Of a stretch of 36,523 nucleotides of DNA, positions 10,220-20,728 are shown in pieces (within the stretch, counting starts at the first letter, position 1; the number at the start of each line of letters is the position of its first letter). Position numbers and translations under genes: made by a program. This DNA is from Dissophora ornata (Eukaryota; Mortierellomycota; Mortierellomycetes; Mortierellales; Mortierellaceae). The stretch covers positions 1 to 36,523 of the forward strand of contig MU616853.1 of assembly GCA_025201705.1 (NCBI GenBank), read 5' to 3'. The notes beneath the pieces are model-generated. The model ran no database searches and was not told where the DNA came from. It was given only the letters and a program-made list of their open reading frames with translations.

Positions 10220-12480
10220 ATGAAAACGCTGACCATAGACTGTATTAAGGTCAATATGCAGAGATCTCCTACCTTGGACTCTGTCGGCTCGAGAAGCGCC
10301 TCGGCTGGTAAATCCTCTGTAGCTGTGCACACAGCCGAGACTGATGCTACGTGTATCGCGCAATGGTTGCGATTGTGCATGGGAGTAATCAACAAGATCC
10401 AGATTCTTATCCACAAGGCTATCGCCCTTGACATTACAGCTCTGGTCGGACCGGATCCATCAGGTTAAGAAAAGTAAGGGCGCTGGAACCGCTAGTCGAA
10501 AGGGAGAGCGAAGGATTGAAGGTGAGCCGCTGGGTGCAGAAGCCGCGACTGGCTCTAGTCGTAAGGGCGAGTGAAATGTAGGGCTGCTAGTCAAAAGGCA
10601 AGAAAAGGGCTAAGGACGAACCACAGGGTGCAGGAGCCACGGCTGGCTCTAGCCGCAACGGCGAACGGAAGCTTGAAGCTGATCCAGAAGGCTCCAACAA
10701 CTAGCGCCTCAGCGACCTCCAAGGCATTCTAGAGAACGAGGGATATTATTACTCTCTCTGTGCCCTACTCTGCTCGGGTAAACTTGGAGCGATGTCAAAG
10801 TGCGAGCTCTTTCACAATGTCCTAGCAATAACCTTGCCGACTAGACGTATTCCTGCCAGCTCCCGTGCGACAGCAAAGGTGCTTCATGTGCAACACGTAT
10901 ATGGTCTTTTCAAAGGGGCAAGCGCCTTCATCCCGTTTGCGGAGAAGGTATGCAGCATAATAAGTTCAACGCCGGGATTAAATACTTCGATGAATATCAA
11001 CTAACGACCTTTGTTTTATTTAGTTTGCTGAGGATGAAAAACGTCCCGAAGACTTCGATGAATATCAACTAACGACCTTAGTTTTATTTAGTTTGCTGAG
11101 GATGAAAAACGTCCCGAAGACAGGAATGCGACTGAGTATTTTTCCGAGAGAAATCGCAAGGAACAAGTGTTTGTAGGTCAAAGTCAGCTCCAGGGTCCAT
11201 ACACCTAAGCGAGGTGGATCTGGTCAACATTCTATTCACAGACGATATCAAGAATAGGAGCGTGGCCCATCCAGTCATCCGGAGGATTCTTGGGTATCCT
11301 ACAGCCAAGTCAGCCGAGAAAAAGGTTGTGGGCTACAAAGGCCACTTGACCCAGTATCAGCGGCATAGCACCGCAGAGGTCCTCTGCAAAGCGACCGCAG
11401 CGACACAAGGCTCAAGTTGCATGAGACCATCATCAGCACTAATGGGCTCGCGATGAACTTCCAAGCGTACGACATGACTGTTGAGCAGCCACGTTCGACC
11501 CGTGAGACTTCATCAAGTATCGGCGCCAGCGGCGATGATGGTGAGTTTGCGAATCTATTTAACCATGACGACGCTGACATTAATCTGAATCCCGCATTAT
11601 TAGAAGCGAGGAGAAAAGGAAGAAGAGGGAAAAGAGAAGGATGTGCAGCTGGACTTTTGATCTGATAAACTGTTCGGCTGCCAGTGAATAGAAGGTCAAA
11701 AATGCTACAGAATGTGAAACTCAAATTTGCTGAGGGACAGGTGCACGCCCATCGACAAGACGTTGGTCATCGGCCTGGACCCCGGAGAGGTCAACACCGT
11801 CACTGCCACCAGGATCGACCCAAAAGACCATTCGCGACACTCTATAAAGATCAGGTGCAAGTTCCTGTATCGCCCATGCGCGCTCTATCGCCGCCTACTT
11901 CAAGCACGGAAGAAGGATCCCGCCAATGACTCAAAGTGGCATCAATGAGTATCTGACATTCATGTTGTGCTCAGTCGATGGATCTGGCGAGAGCAGCATG
12001 ACAAATCAGTTAATTTTATGACAACGCGAAATTCGGAAAGCGCAGCGGTGTACAATCGACTAAGGTGTGAAATGTGGTGGGTTGGGTTAGGGCTTTCAAG
12101 CTGGACCAGATGCCCCCGCTATTATTGTGGGGGGCAGGGATGAGGTCCAAGTTCTGCCGACATTGCCGCTACCACATGGAGCTCCCCGATGACTACAAGC
12201 CCACGTTCACACTTTACTGGCAGCCCAAACTACCTTCATGTTTGTCCTTCACGTTTGTACTCGTATTCCATCGAAGAACTCGACATCTTCGACTGTTGTG
12301 GTCCAAGAAACCACGGGTAGACTGTAGAAAGAATCCTGCTTTGCACAACTGTGAGGTGGTCTTGCAAATCCATGGGACACAGTGCAACATTCATTGACTG
12401 TGGTGTCGCAAATGCATCATTGAACACAACAACTACCACCGCGACAGGAGAATCGAATTGCTTGCTTTCCCCATTCGCAT
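10220..12480 (+). pseudogene. Heavily decayed Fanzor (TnpB-like RNA-guided nuclease) relic
   Basis: Fanzors are eukaryotic homologues of the transposon-encoded RNA-guided nuclease TnpB. Blocks in the family order remain, in several frames: IISTNGLAMNFQAYD at about 11425-11470 (the TDG-type strand before RuvC); VIGLDPGEVNTVTA at about 11766-11807 (RuvC-I with its Asp); GAGMRSKFCRHCRYHMEL near 12135-12190 (RuvC-II region); CRKC with upstream His/Cys residues near 12344-12415 (zinc ribbon); and YHRD at 12434-12445 (RuvC-III Asp). Multiple stops and frameshifts separate them, and a 68-bp duplication interrupts the N-terminal part. It is clearly non-functional. The IGLDPG form of RuvC-I differs from the IDLD form in the Fanzor at 18-20 kb, so this is a different lineage. 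The assignment rests on motif order only; a profile search would settle it. The start coordinate is approximate. Confidence 0.6.
10984..11119 (+). repeat. 68-bp tandem duplication
   Basis: Two adjacent 68-bp units, 10984-11051 and 11052-11119, differ at one position (CCTTTG against CCTTAG). Near-identity inside an otherwise decayed gene points to a recent local duplication. Confidence 0.95.
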
Positions 12481-12486
12481 TCTGAA

Positions 12487-13250
12487 ATGCTCGCCACCAT
12501 CAGCAACGCGCTCAAGCAGGCCGAGACCCCCGCAAGGAGGACAGATCACCGTGATGGAGCTACCTCAGTCCATTGCTCATACAATGTCGACAATTCTCAA
12601 GCTCCACGTCCCGGACAAAATCTCAACTCGCCAATTTACATTCGACGAATCAAAGTCGCTGAAGGAACAGACGGATCTTTCAATTGATTACCTTCGCGCC
12701 CAGCACTGCGTGTTCACTCAACACAGGATTCTTGCCGTCTCATGGTCCGCCTCAACAGGGACAAGATCAGTCATCTTGACCTCCCTCCAGACCAGGTCCA
12801 AGCCAGCCTGGAGCGAACCATCTTACTTGACGACAAGGGCATGTCCATCAGTAAGTATCTCCACTCTATCCTCAACGCCCCGCTGCCCAATCATCACCTT
12901 TGAATCTAGACAGTATCTCTTTCAACACGTCATGACCGAAATGGACACGCTCCCGTACTCAAGTGGATCTCTACCTGATGCGCCTGCTTGGTCTGATCAG
13001 GGCCGCCCATTCCGAGATGGCCCTCCATGGTGGAAAAATCGGGCGATACCTCTGCCTCAACATTGAGGATGAGGCCAAGCAGCGCAAGTACATGGAGCCG
13101 CTTTTGAATCCTAACGCGACGACGTTGGATGAAGCCGTCAAACTCTTCAAGACAGTATGCTTGATATTTCACAGGAGCCCTTGGAAATCGCCATGACGGA
13201 CTCCGAGATATTCAAGACAGAATCGTGTTAGGCATGGAACGCACGTCCAC
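12487..13250 (+). pseudogene. Unrecognised coding remnant
   Basis: Several plus-strand frames of 60-200 codons overlap here and none is continuous. Protein-like blocks include VRLNRDKISHLDLPPDQ (about 12740-12790) and a helical block containing LYLMRLLGLIRAAHSEM (about 12967-13020) that runs to 13150. A plausible intron (GTAAGT at 12851 to AG at 12909) sits between them. I do not recognise the family. The sequence may be cargo or host gene debris carried with the Fanzor relic. Confidence 0.3.
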
Positions 13251-14882
13251 GGCAGACGACTCTCAAGCAATCTATCCATACATCTGGGATACAATCCCCG
13301 TGGATCGGCTTCCTATCATCAAACTGTTCTACTAGGTCAATCACCTCCTGTCTTGCGGAACAAAGTCGAGCCTCCCTTCTTGGAACAGAATCAGCGTCCT
13401 CACCAATGGTCTTCAATTGCTCGAGGGACCCGGTCTCAGGAGACAGCCTAGCGACAGGACTAATAATCCCCTAGATCACTATGACAATTAAAAAAAGCTG
13501 AACAAACACGGGAAACATCTTGCCTTGACCCGAATGTAAAATAAGATATCAGATCCTAAAGCCCTAGCCTTGAGGAAGAAGTATGGCGGGACAGACTGGC
13601 CAAGCCGCAGTGAGTTGGTGTTGACGTGGGCATCAATAAAGTCTTCCATCTAGACGTGCGCATGGGTAATCGCTCGCCGAAGTCCTTGATGATCCAGTCC
13701 AGCAATCTCCGCATCCCCTTCAAGCTCCTCGTACAGCGAATATATCTGCGGTCCGTATGGCCTTGAAAGCCTCTGCGAAAACGACTATCATCAAGGGTTC
13801 CAGGCGTACCCATGAGCTTGAGGCCTGTCCGATTGTTGGACCCAGGTCATGGCCTTCATAAAGCTAGAAAAACGCACACTGAAATAGTTTTAGCAGCCTT
13901 CAGCACGAACAGCTCATGGAGAACCGTCCTCGCTTGATCCTCGACGATTTGATGCGGCTGAAAGCGCATTTCCATCAAGTCCGGTACCGCGTGATCAAGG
14001 ACCAAGTTGTCGCCCCAAAACATATGCCTTTGAAAATGAAGTAGCTCTAGAACCTATTCTAGAGTGCGAAGCTCCGGGAAGACAGGTTCTTGTGGTGTTC
14101 GACATGTATAGCTATAGTATACTGTATGTGCACCGTTTTTTTATGAAGTAGGCTCTTTGACCTGAGTTAAATATGAAGAGAAAGATACATCCAGAAAAGG
14201 GTCGCTTTGGTTCGGATAATTAATAACGTTAGACGGAACAGGTCAATCGTGTGAAGTGTGAACGAATGTAGGACAAGAGCAAAACGAACTAAGCCGTGAG
14301 AGGCAGCCTAAGCCAATCCGCTCTCTTCATTTGAGGTCGATGATACTCTGGCCAATAGCCAACGACGTACTCTGCTGGATGTTTTGCTCCGTCCTCGCTC
14401 GGAACGACGTCCCTTTTGGTCTCGGCCCTTGCCCTGGTGCGGATTCCCCAAACACGCGCGTGAGAAATAAGAGCCTAGCCAATCGGAAAATCCTCGAACA
14501 GGAAACCACACGCACGCAGTGCCGCCTTCCCTATTTAGTGTTCATGACCAGAATGGCGCGAATAAGGACAAAATTGTGCACATGGACATTTAGGAACGGC
14601 GACTATCAGGCATCAGTCGCGTAGGCCCTTCGGCCAAACAACACCTATTAACCCCACTCTCCACTCGGACAATTTCCCGGCCCGTTCACACAACTACAAA
14701 AGACCCGACTTCAGTTATCCTGGCTTCCTCTTTTTTCTTCTTCTGTGTCGCTGTGCTACCATCCATCTCTTCGCCGTCCAAGCTTGTTCCCCCTCCCTCC
14801 CTCCCTCTCTCTCTCTCCACCTTACTCCAGTTCACACCACCTTTAAGCCCCTCCCCCCTGTTACATACCGCTCGCTGACACG
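13251..14882. other. Debris and permease upstream region
   Basis: No intact gene. A plus-strand frame open from 13614 to 13766 begins with VGVDVGINKVFHLDV, which resembles a RuvC-I strand but is unsupported by anything around it. A second helical block (about 13905-14040) contains MENRPRLILDDLMRLK. From 14640 on, the sequence becomes pyrimidine-rich (CCCT/CT runs at 14785-14820), consistent with the leader of the permease gene. Confidence 0.35.
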
Positions 14883-16595
14883 ATGTCGAAAGAATTCCCA
14901 GGCAAAATCGAGCTCCATGGAGAGTCCACAAAGGAAGAACTCCAGGCAGAGTCGCTGGCGGCCTACGATCACCATTCCTCTTACACTAATATCAAGGATG
15001 TTCCCTTCGAGGAGTTTCTCCATTACTCCTTGATTCAGCGCACCAAGGAAGAACATGAGGCCCGCCAAAAATCCGGCGAGGACGACATGAGAAACCCCTT
15101 TGGAAAGTACACCAACCATCGTCTGCCCCTTGCCGAGGTCACCAGCTTGGAAACCCAGGCCGTGAACATGACCCCTGATGAGCTTGAGCGCTCCAACGCC
15201 CGTCGCGCCCTTCGTCAGGCTGGCTGGGCTGCTGTCTTCTTCCTCATCACTACAGACATCTTGGGGCCCTTCAATGCTCCTATTGCCATTGCTGATCTCG
15301 GCTATGTTCCCGGTGTCCTTCTTTACATCTTCATGGGCATTTTTGCCTTCTATTGCGGTATTCTCCTGTGGCGCCTATTCATTCATCTGGACTCGGACCG
15401 CTACCCCGTCAAGACCTACGCCGATATCGCTGAGCGCATCTTTGGACGTTCCGCTCGCCATATCTGTACTGTCCTCCAGTCTCTTCAGCTCATTGTCAAC
15501 GTCGGTGTCATTTGTTTGAGCAATGGTCAATCCCTTGCTCAGATTGTCGCTGGCGAGAACGGTACCGGTTATATCTGCTTCTCCCTTGCTATCATCATTT
15601 GGGCCCTCTTCGGCATGGTTATCGGTCAGATTCGCACTCTCAAGAACTTCTCTTTCCTTGCCAACTTCGCTGTCTGGATCAACCTCCTCATTATTTTCAC
15701 CTCAATGGGTTTCATCGCCCACTCGCCCCCCAATTACGCCGCCGCTTATTTGAACGGAGCCGTTCCTGGACCCATTACCACAACTGCTTTCGTCTCTCTT
15801 CCAACTACGACCAAGATCAACGGAATCATGCAGATGGTCTTTGCTTACGGTGGTGCTATGATCTTCCCTGAGATCATGGCTGAGATGCGTCGCCCTATGG
15901 ATTTCTGGAAGGGTATGGCTTGCGCCCAGACCTTGATCTTTGCTGCATACCTCATGTACGGTATCTTTGTCTACGCTTACCAGGGTCAGTTCACTCTTCC
16001 TCTGGCCTACCAGGGAGTCAGCAAGTACTCGTGGCAAACAGTCGGCAACATTTTGGCCTTGGTCACTGGTATCATCGCCGCTGGTCTCTACGGCAACATC
16101 GGTATCAAGGTCGCCTACATCAACATTGTTGAGGACTGGTTCAAAGGTCCCTCTCTCTTGTCGCGCAAGGGCCACGCCATTTGGGCCGTTATGGTCATCG
16201 TTTACTGGGCTCTTGCCTACATTGTCGGCTCCGCTGTTCCCCAGGTTGAGAACATCTCTTCGCTGATCGCTGCCATTTGCATCATGCAGTTCTCGTACAC
16301 GTTCCCTCCAATCCTGCGTTTTGGTTATGATGTCCTGACCGATGCCATGTCCGAGGATTCACTGTACGTTCCAGGCAATGGTACCGCTGGTCGCGTGGAC
16401 ACCTGGAAGGATGCCTCCCGCTGGAGACGTGGTCTTTTGACTGGTCGTGTCTGGTTCAAGACCTTGAACTTTGTGCTCTTTATCGGTTTCTCCGTCATGG
16501 CTATCTTGGGCATGTGGGGTTCCGGTGTCTCCATCCAGTCGGCCTTCCAGGTCCAGGGAGCAGCCACCTCATTCGGATGTTCTGCCCCTGTTTAA
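14883..16595 (+). CDS. Amino acid transporter, AAAP (Aa_trans) family
   Basis: Predicted proton-coupled amino acid permease of the plasma or vacuolar membrane, 570 residues, intronless. A hydrophilic cytosolic N terminus of about 110 residues is followed by roughly eleven hydrophobic helices. The first carries GWAAVFFLITTDILGP, the usual Aa_trans opening with a broken first helix. A MVFAYGGAMIFPEIMAEM motif near residue 317-334 matches the conserved helix 6 region. The ATG at 14883 follows a CT-rich leader (GACACGATG). The codons are strongly C-ending, unlike the surrounding transposon debris, which suggests high expression. It is related to fungal neutral amino acid permeases such as the N. 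crassa MTR type, but substrate specificity cannot be inferred. An AATAAA lies shortly after the stop. Confidence 0.93.
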   Translation: MSKEFPGKIELHGESTKEELQAESLAAYDHHSSYTNIKDVPFEEFLHYSLIQRTKEEHEARQKSGEDDMRNPFGKYTNHRLPLAEVTSLETQAVNMTPDELERSNARRALRQAGWAAVFFLITTDILGPFNAPIAIADLGYVPGVLLYIFMGIFAFYCGILLWRLFIHLDSDRYPVKTYADIAERIFGRSARHICTVLQSLQLIVNVGVICLSNGQSLAQIVAGENGTGYICFSLAIIIWALFGMVIGQIRTLKNFSFLANFAVWINLLIIFTSMGFIAHSPPNYAAAYLNGAVPGPITTTAFVSLPTTTKINGIMQMVFAYGGAMIFPEIMAEMRRPMDFWKGMACAQTLIFAAYLMYGIFVYAYQGQFTLPLAYQGVSKYSWQTVGNILALVTGIIAAGLYGNIGIKVAYINIVEDWFKGPSLLSRKGHAIWAVMVIVYWALAYIVGSAVPQVENISSLIAAICIMQFSYTFPPILRFGYDVLTDAMSEDSLYVPGNGTAGRVDTWKDASRWRRGLLTGRVWFKTLNFVLFIGFSVMAILGMWGSGVSIQSAFQVQGAATSFGCSAPV

Positions 16596-16630
16596 TATAT
16601 TAAGCTAATATAGAGAGATACACGAGGTGT

Positions 16631-16636
16631 AATAAA
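16631..16636 (+). terminator. Poly(A) signal AATAAA of the permease gene
   Basis: AATAAA lies 36 nt past the permease stop codon in an A/T-rich context. Confidence 0.5.
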
Positions 16637-16789
16637 ATATGTGAAATGGAATAGACGTCGACTCGGTCTAAGTTTTTTTTTTTTTTTTTTGGACGAAAGA
16701 CCCGGCAATTGTTTTACGCCTGCCATCCAAAAAAAATAAAAGAAACACGGCATAGAACAGACAGCCTGTTCAAGCATGGATCTTCCACC

Positions 16790-16909
16790 ATGACATTTCC
16801 TGTCCAACCTCGATGGAGCGCTATTGTCCTGTTCAGCATCATGGGTATGAACCTTGCCATGTTCCGATGGGATATCGCCGTCCAGCATCCGGAAATGGTA
16901 CGAAAGTAA
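16790..16909 (+). CDS. Possible 39-residue single-pass membrane microprotein
   Basis: The ATG sits in a good context (CCACCATGA). It encodes a 39-residue peptide with a basic, proline-containing N terminus, one hydrophobic segment (AIVLFSIMGMNLAMF, residues 11-25) and a charged C terminus. AATAAA follows 18 nt after the stop at 16927. Size and layout resemble small subunits of mitochondrial respiratory complexes, but I cannot assign it. It starts about 195 bp after the permease stop on the same strand, so it could also be part of the permease 3' untranslated region. A longer in-frame start exists at 16709. Confidence 0.4.
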   Translation: MTFPVQPRWSAIVLFSIMGMNLAMFRWDIAVQHPEMVRK

Positions 16910-17177
16910 AAACAATCAGCCGTTTCAATAAAACAGGGATCCCGCTGTGAAAACCTGAAGAGGTGTGTGTCTCTGTGTGGCTCTGTGTGCGCCTACATTT
17001 GCATGGATTTTCCGTACTATAGGATTTGCTGTACCAACACGAGAAGGTGCGTGTGTTGCACGAAAAAGATTTTCCACTCTGTCCGGGGGGCTAGCATGCA
17101 TTTTGGCATTCAAACACTGACAGAGGAGAAGACCTGTCTACGCCCACCACTGTGGCCTGTGCAGGAGAGGGCTCTCT

Positions 17178-17200
17178 GTAGAATTGGTGCATGTGAACAG
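17178..17200 (+). repeat. Direct repeat B, copy 1
   Basis: GTAGAATTGGTGCATGTGAA with a CAG end recurs at 17669-17691 with one mismatch over 23 bp. Both copies are followed by a GGGAA(T/A)CCCC-type sequence and a CCGTTGC/CCATTGC-type sequence. Confidence 0.7.
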
Positions 17201-17344
17201 TAGGTTTGGGAATCCCCGTTGCTGCTCCTTTGCCATTCAAGCTGGAGCTGTAGTCATCCCATTTACAATAACCGTGGTTGTCGGAGTATGTTATCCATTC
17301 CCGCCTTATTAGTCTGGCCAAGCCCATCGAGTAAAGTAACCGTT

Positions 17345-17465
17345 ACATCAAGTTTGCCAGCCATGCCATTGCGCGATCTAGCACGCCAATGATGGCAAAT
17401 GCAGGTTACCTTTGATGGCTATTTCATTTTGACAGCATGGCAATCGTGAATGGCAAACTTGATGT
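17345..17465. repeat. Inverted repeat, 15-bp perfect arms
   Basis: ACATCAAGTTTGCCA at 17345-17359 is repeated in inverse orientation at 17451-17465, enclosing 91 bp rich in TGGCA motifs. It may be a MITE-like insertion or an imperfect hairpin. Confidence 0.75.
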
Positions 17466-17566
17466 GACGAGAGCGTTAAGCTTAACTCGATCAGTGTGGC
17501 CAAAACTACCAAGGCAGGAACGGTCAACATATTTCGACAGTCAAGGCTATTGCGAGTAAGAATGAC

Positions 17567-17812
17567 CGCGTTATAGTTTTCGCTCATGTAGAGTGTTGCC
17601 CCTTATTATTGTGGTTACTTATGCGCGTCATGAAGCATGCGGCATTTCTTTTCCATAGCGGGTTGGTAGTAGAATTAGTGCATGTGAACAGTGAAAACAG
17701 GCAAGGGAAACCCCATTGCCGCTACTTGCCGTTGTGTAGGTTGGATTATATTACTTGCGCTCATGCAGAGCGTTAGCCCCATATTGCGGTTTCTGAAGTG
17801 TAACGTGAAGCA
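17567..17812 (+). repeat. Diverged direct repeat A (two copies about 177 bp apart)
   Basis: A block of about 60-70 bp starting at CGCTCATGTAGAGTGTTGCC (17581) reappears as CGCTCATGCAGAGCGTTAGC (17758). Both continue into TGAAGCAT-type sequence. Repeat B lies between them. Confidence 0.55.
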
Positions 17813-18049
17813 TCCTCGGCAAAATGGAGCAAACATCTGATAGAAAAGAAACAGCGCATGTGGCTATCAGGCAATGTGCGACTCGCAACGGACTCATGCC
17901 TGCTTTCCAAGATTCCGTCAGCCTGGTGAAATGCTAATGCAAATGGTTTCCCAATGGCTGAACCGAAGCAATGATTCTGGGTCTGTTGTATACAACTTGG
18001 TTTTAGTCACAGTCAACTGCCACTAGTCCGTAGTAATGTTGCGAGTAGT

Positions 18050-20378
18050 ATGACAAGCAGTGAGAGCGAGACCTACTCTATTGACGATGCGCCGACGGAT
18101 GTAAGAGGAGTGTTTAGCCAGGGCTTTGAGCCCAAGTTACAGAGGAAGAGTGATTTCGCATATGCTCTGATACCGGGGTTAAACAGGAAGTACAGGGACG
18201 ATCAATGGAGATGGCCAATTACCACCGCCAGACATTTTGTTCGGATGTAAAAGATTTTGTAATACTATGGGCGCTTCAGGGATAGCGTTCCTAAACCCTG
18301 TCTCATGTCTCTTTCAACAAAATAGATCGAGATCTTGAAGAACAAGGAGCTCCTCCCAGCGGAGGCAACGGGAGCGATCGATCCCTCCCTGTCGGCGATC
18401 CAAAACTTTCTTGATTTGAACAGAGCTTGCAGACGACCCCGATGCGTGGTGCCGATGTCGTCAATGAAGGACAGGTTCATTACTTTGACGGAGCTCAACC
18501 TTGTGGAACTGTTTTGGCGGAACCCAGCACTGAAGTGCGAGCTTCAGCAGATGGCTTTTGGTGACTATACAACGATCGAGACCCCCGCCCAAGTCTCTCA
18601 GGCGGATGTTCGCGACTGGATCGGGAACAGGGGTCCTGGCGCCCTTATCACGAACCTGATCACCGATGTTGGCTCATACACGGAGCATGAGCGTCGCGGT
18701 TTGAGGAGCTACTCCCGGTCAACGTTTCTGATATCCTTGGAGGGCATTCGGGAACACCTCCGCCCGATTCGACAGCCAACGTTCAATCCGGCTGGCAATT
18801 ATACCGCGAAGGGCTACGTGCCACGGGGTTCGATTCGTACCGACGGATTTCGTTTGCAGATCCTCGCTTACAAGCTACACGAGCTTTCATGCGTCCGCTA
18901 CAAGCGTTTGCCTCTCGACTAGCTTCCTTCGCGTCTAACCTCAACGCTTTCAGGTCTTGACGACCCTTTGACGGAGATCAGAAACATTATCAAGACCAAA
19001 GAGGACGTCGCACGGTTATGGGGCTGCCCTCCTAGCGAGATCAAGATCCTTGCCATTGACCTGGATAAAGAGTTCTTGGTTGGCGCAAGCGCTCTTTTGC
19101 CACCCAAGAAATCCACTGCGTCCGCCGTGTCAATATCGACATCCGTCCCACAGTCTACCAGCTCCGAGCCGACCGCAGCCACTAAGGGCGCCTCCACAAC
19201 GCCATCCACCACCGCTACCAACACCCAGCCTATGTCAAAACCAGCATCAGCTGGCACTGCGACCCGGCCGCAAACGTTTTTTCAACCTGTCCGTTAAACA
19301 GAAAGCCGTTTATCAACCAACTCTCAAACACAGGAAATGGCTGGAACAGCGACGAATGGAGACTACGGAGGGAGGCCAGTCAATCAGCGACATAGAGAGC
19401 CATATCCCCCCACATCGAGGCCCGGACGGCAGTGTTGAGAAGTATGTCAACGCGAGACAAGAGATGGAGACTGTTTTGTACGATTTCCACAACAAACCGG
19501 CGATCAAGAAAAACGCCTGGAACGCGCAACGGGCCAGGGAGCAGGAATTTCGATTGGTTGCCGATCGATTGTTGCAAACGGTTGGGGGGTCCACCGGCGC
19601 CAAGAGGCAGGACGATAACCTTGTCATTATCGGGATCGGCCTCGGAGATTTCAAGTCGGACTACGGCCTTTTTTCGTTCCACACCGCTTTTTGCTCATAT
19701 TTTGTCCGACTGGAAAGTGACCAGTGCCGGTCTTTGTCAACAAATTGGTGGTTTGGAATTAAAGACCAGTAATTGACACAACACTCTCTCCGTTTCTTTC
19801 TCTCCTGTATTCTATAATTTTCTTAGGCAAGATCACTGGGATACATTGTCGTGGGTGTAAATGAATTTTATACATTCAAGAAATGCCCAGTGTGTCAGGC
19901 CTTCGTCGGTCAAGTCAACACGCGACGACTGTATTGCCCACATTGCAAGAGTTTCATGCACCGAGACGAACTGGCGGGGCACAATATGTGCAACGTTATT
20001 CAAGGACACTTGCTGGATCAAGAGCGACCACAGTACCTGCAGCCAGTCTACGCGGATGGTACCCTCGCGTGGGCACAAAACGAGGACAAGAACAACGTCA
20101 AGGACCAGGATCTACCCCAGTGTTCTGTCCCGAAGGCGCGCAGTGAAGAGCGCGGTCGTCCTGCCACAGCCAAGGACGCCAGCAAGGATGAGTCCCGGGA
20201 TTCCAGCCAGAAACGCAGAGCACGGGTCAAGCACGCGCCCTCTGTTCCAGCCAAGGACGTCGGCATGGATGAGACCGAAGATACAAGCCAGCCTGGCCGA
20301 ACCCCCGTCAAGCGTGCCTTCCATGACCCACTGGAGGAGGATACGCCCCCTTCTAGGAAGACTATTTGGCTTGGCTAG
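18050..20378 (+). pseudogene. Fanzor-family TnpB-like nuclease, lightly damaged
   Basis: Predicted OMEGA-RNA-guided DNA nuclease. Order of parts: N-terminal segment (18050-18246); a long helical region (18326 on) with LVELFWRNPALK; RuvC-I as ILAIDLDKEFLVGASALLP near 19050-19105; a Thr/Ser-rich insert; RuvC-II region IIGIGLGDF near 19626-19655; then KCPVCQ...RRLYCPHC zinc ribbon and HRDELAGHNMCN (RuvC-III Asp) at 19881-20000, followed by a disordered Lys/Arg-rich tail to 20378. Lesions: TAG at 18920-18922 inside otherwise continuous homologous sequence; one extra T in the T6 run 19277-19282; an intron 19713-19826 whose donor reads GAAAGT instead of GTAAGT; and a phase mismatch at the first intron (GT at 18247, AG ending 18325). 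A 48-nt intron from 18906 to 18953 could remove the TAG. Few lesions imply recent loss, though the single-base indels could be sequencing errors. Confidence 0.75.
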
Positions 20379-20728
20379 TCTAGAATTTTTTCGACCACAT
20401 CTTGTGTATTAGCATTTCACCCAAAACTTTTGAACGGGGTGTCACGGATGGCACTTCATTTTTTTAGTGACAAGGGAAACAACACTTCAAAATGAAATGT
20501 TGACCAAGAGCACGATAATTTTTTTTGAAATGCACAACACATGGTCGAGTTGGGTATGGGAAGGCGTTGCGATTGCTCACATCGGTGACGTAATTTTAGC
20601 GCCCATTGTCCTGACTGTTTCGTAATGCCAACTGTAGGCCATGTCGGCCGTCGCATCGACAATGGTGATATTCGCGGTCCTGTTGGTCTTGTCCAGCCTG
20701 CAATGGTACAATCTTGGCTGCCAGAGGC

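Larger units (their letters stand above)
16910..18049. other. Repeat-rich non-coding flank upstream of the Fanzor
   Basis: No gene is supported over 1.1 kb. The stretch holds two diverged direct repeats and an inverted repeat (listed separately) and many TGGCA/GCCA motifs. This is what one would expect of the end region of a DNA transposon or nested MITEs, but no definitive terminal repeat was found. Confidence 0.5.

Noticed and set aside
15178..16266. Several frames of 70-157 codons on both strands inside the permease
   Set aside because: Shadows created by the biased codon use of the real AAAP gene.
19277..19282. Programmed ribosomal frameshift at the T6 run in the Fanzor
   Set aside because: No evidence beyond the run itself, and other lesions are present. 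A simple indel or sequencing error is the more economical reading.
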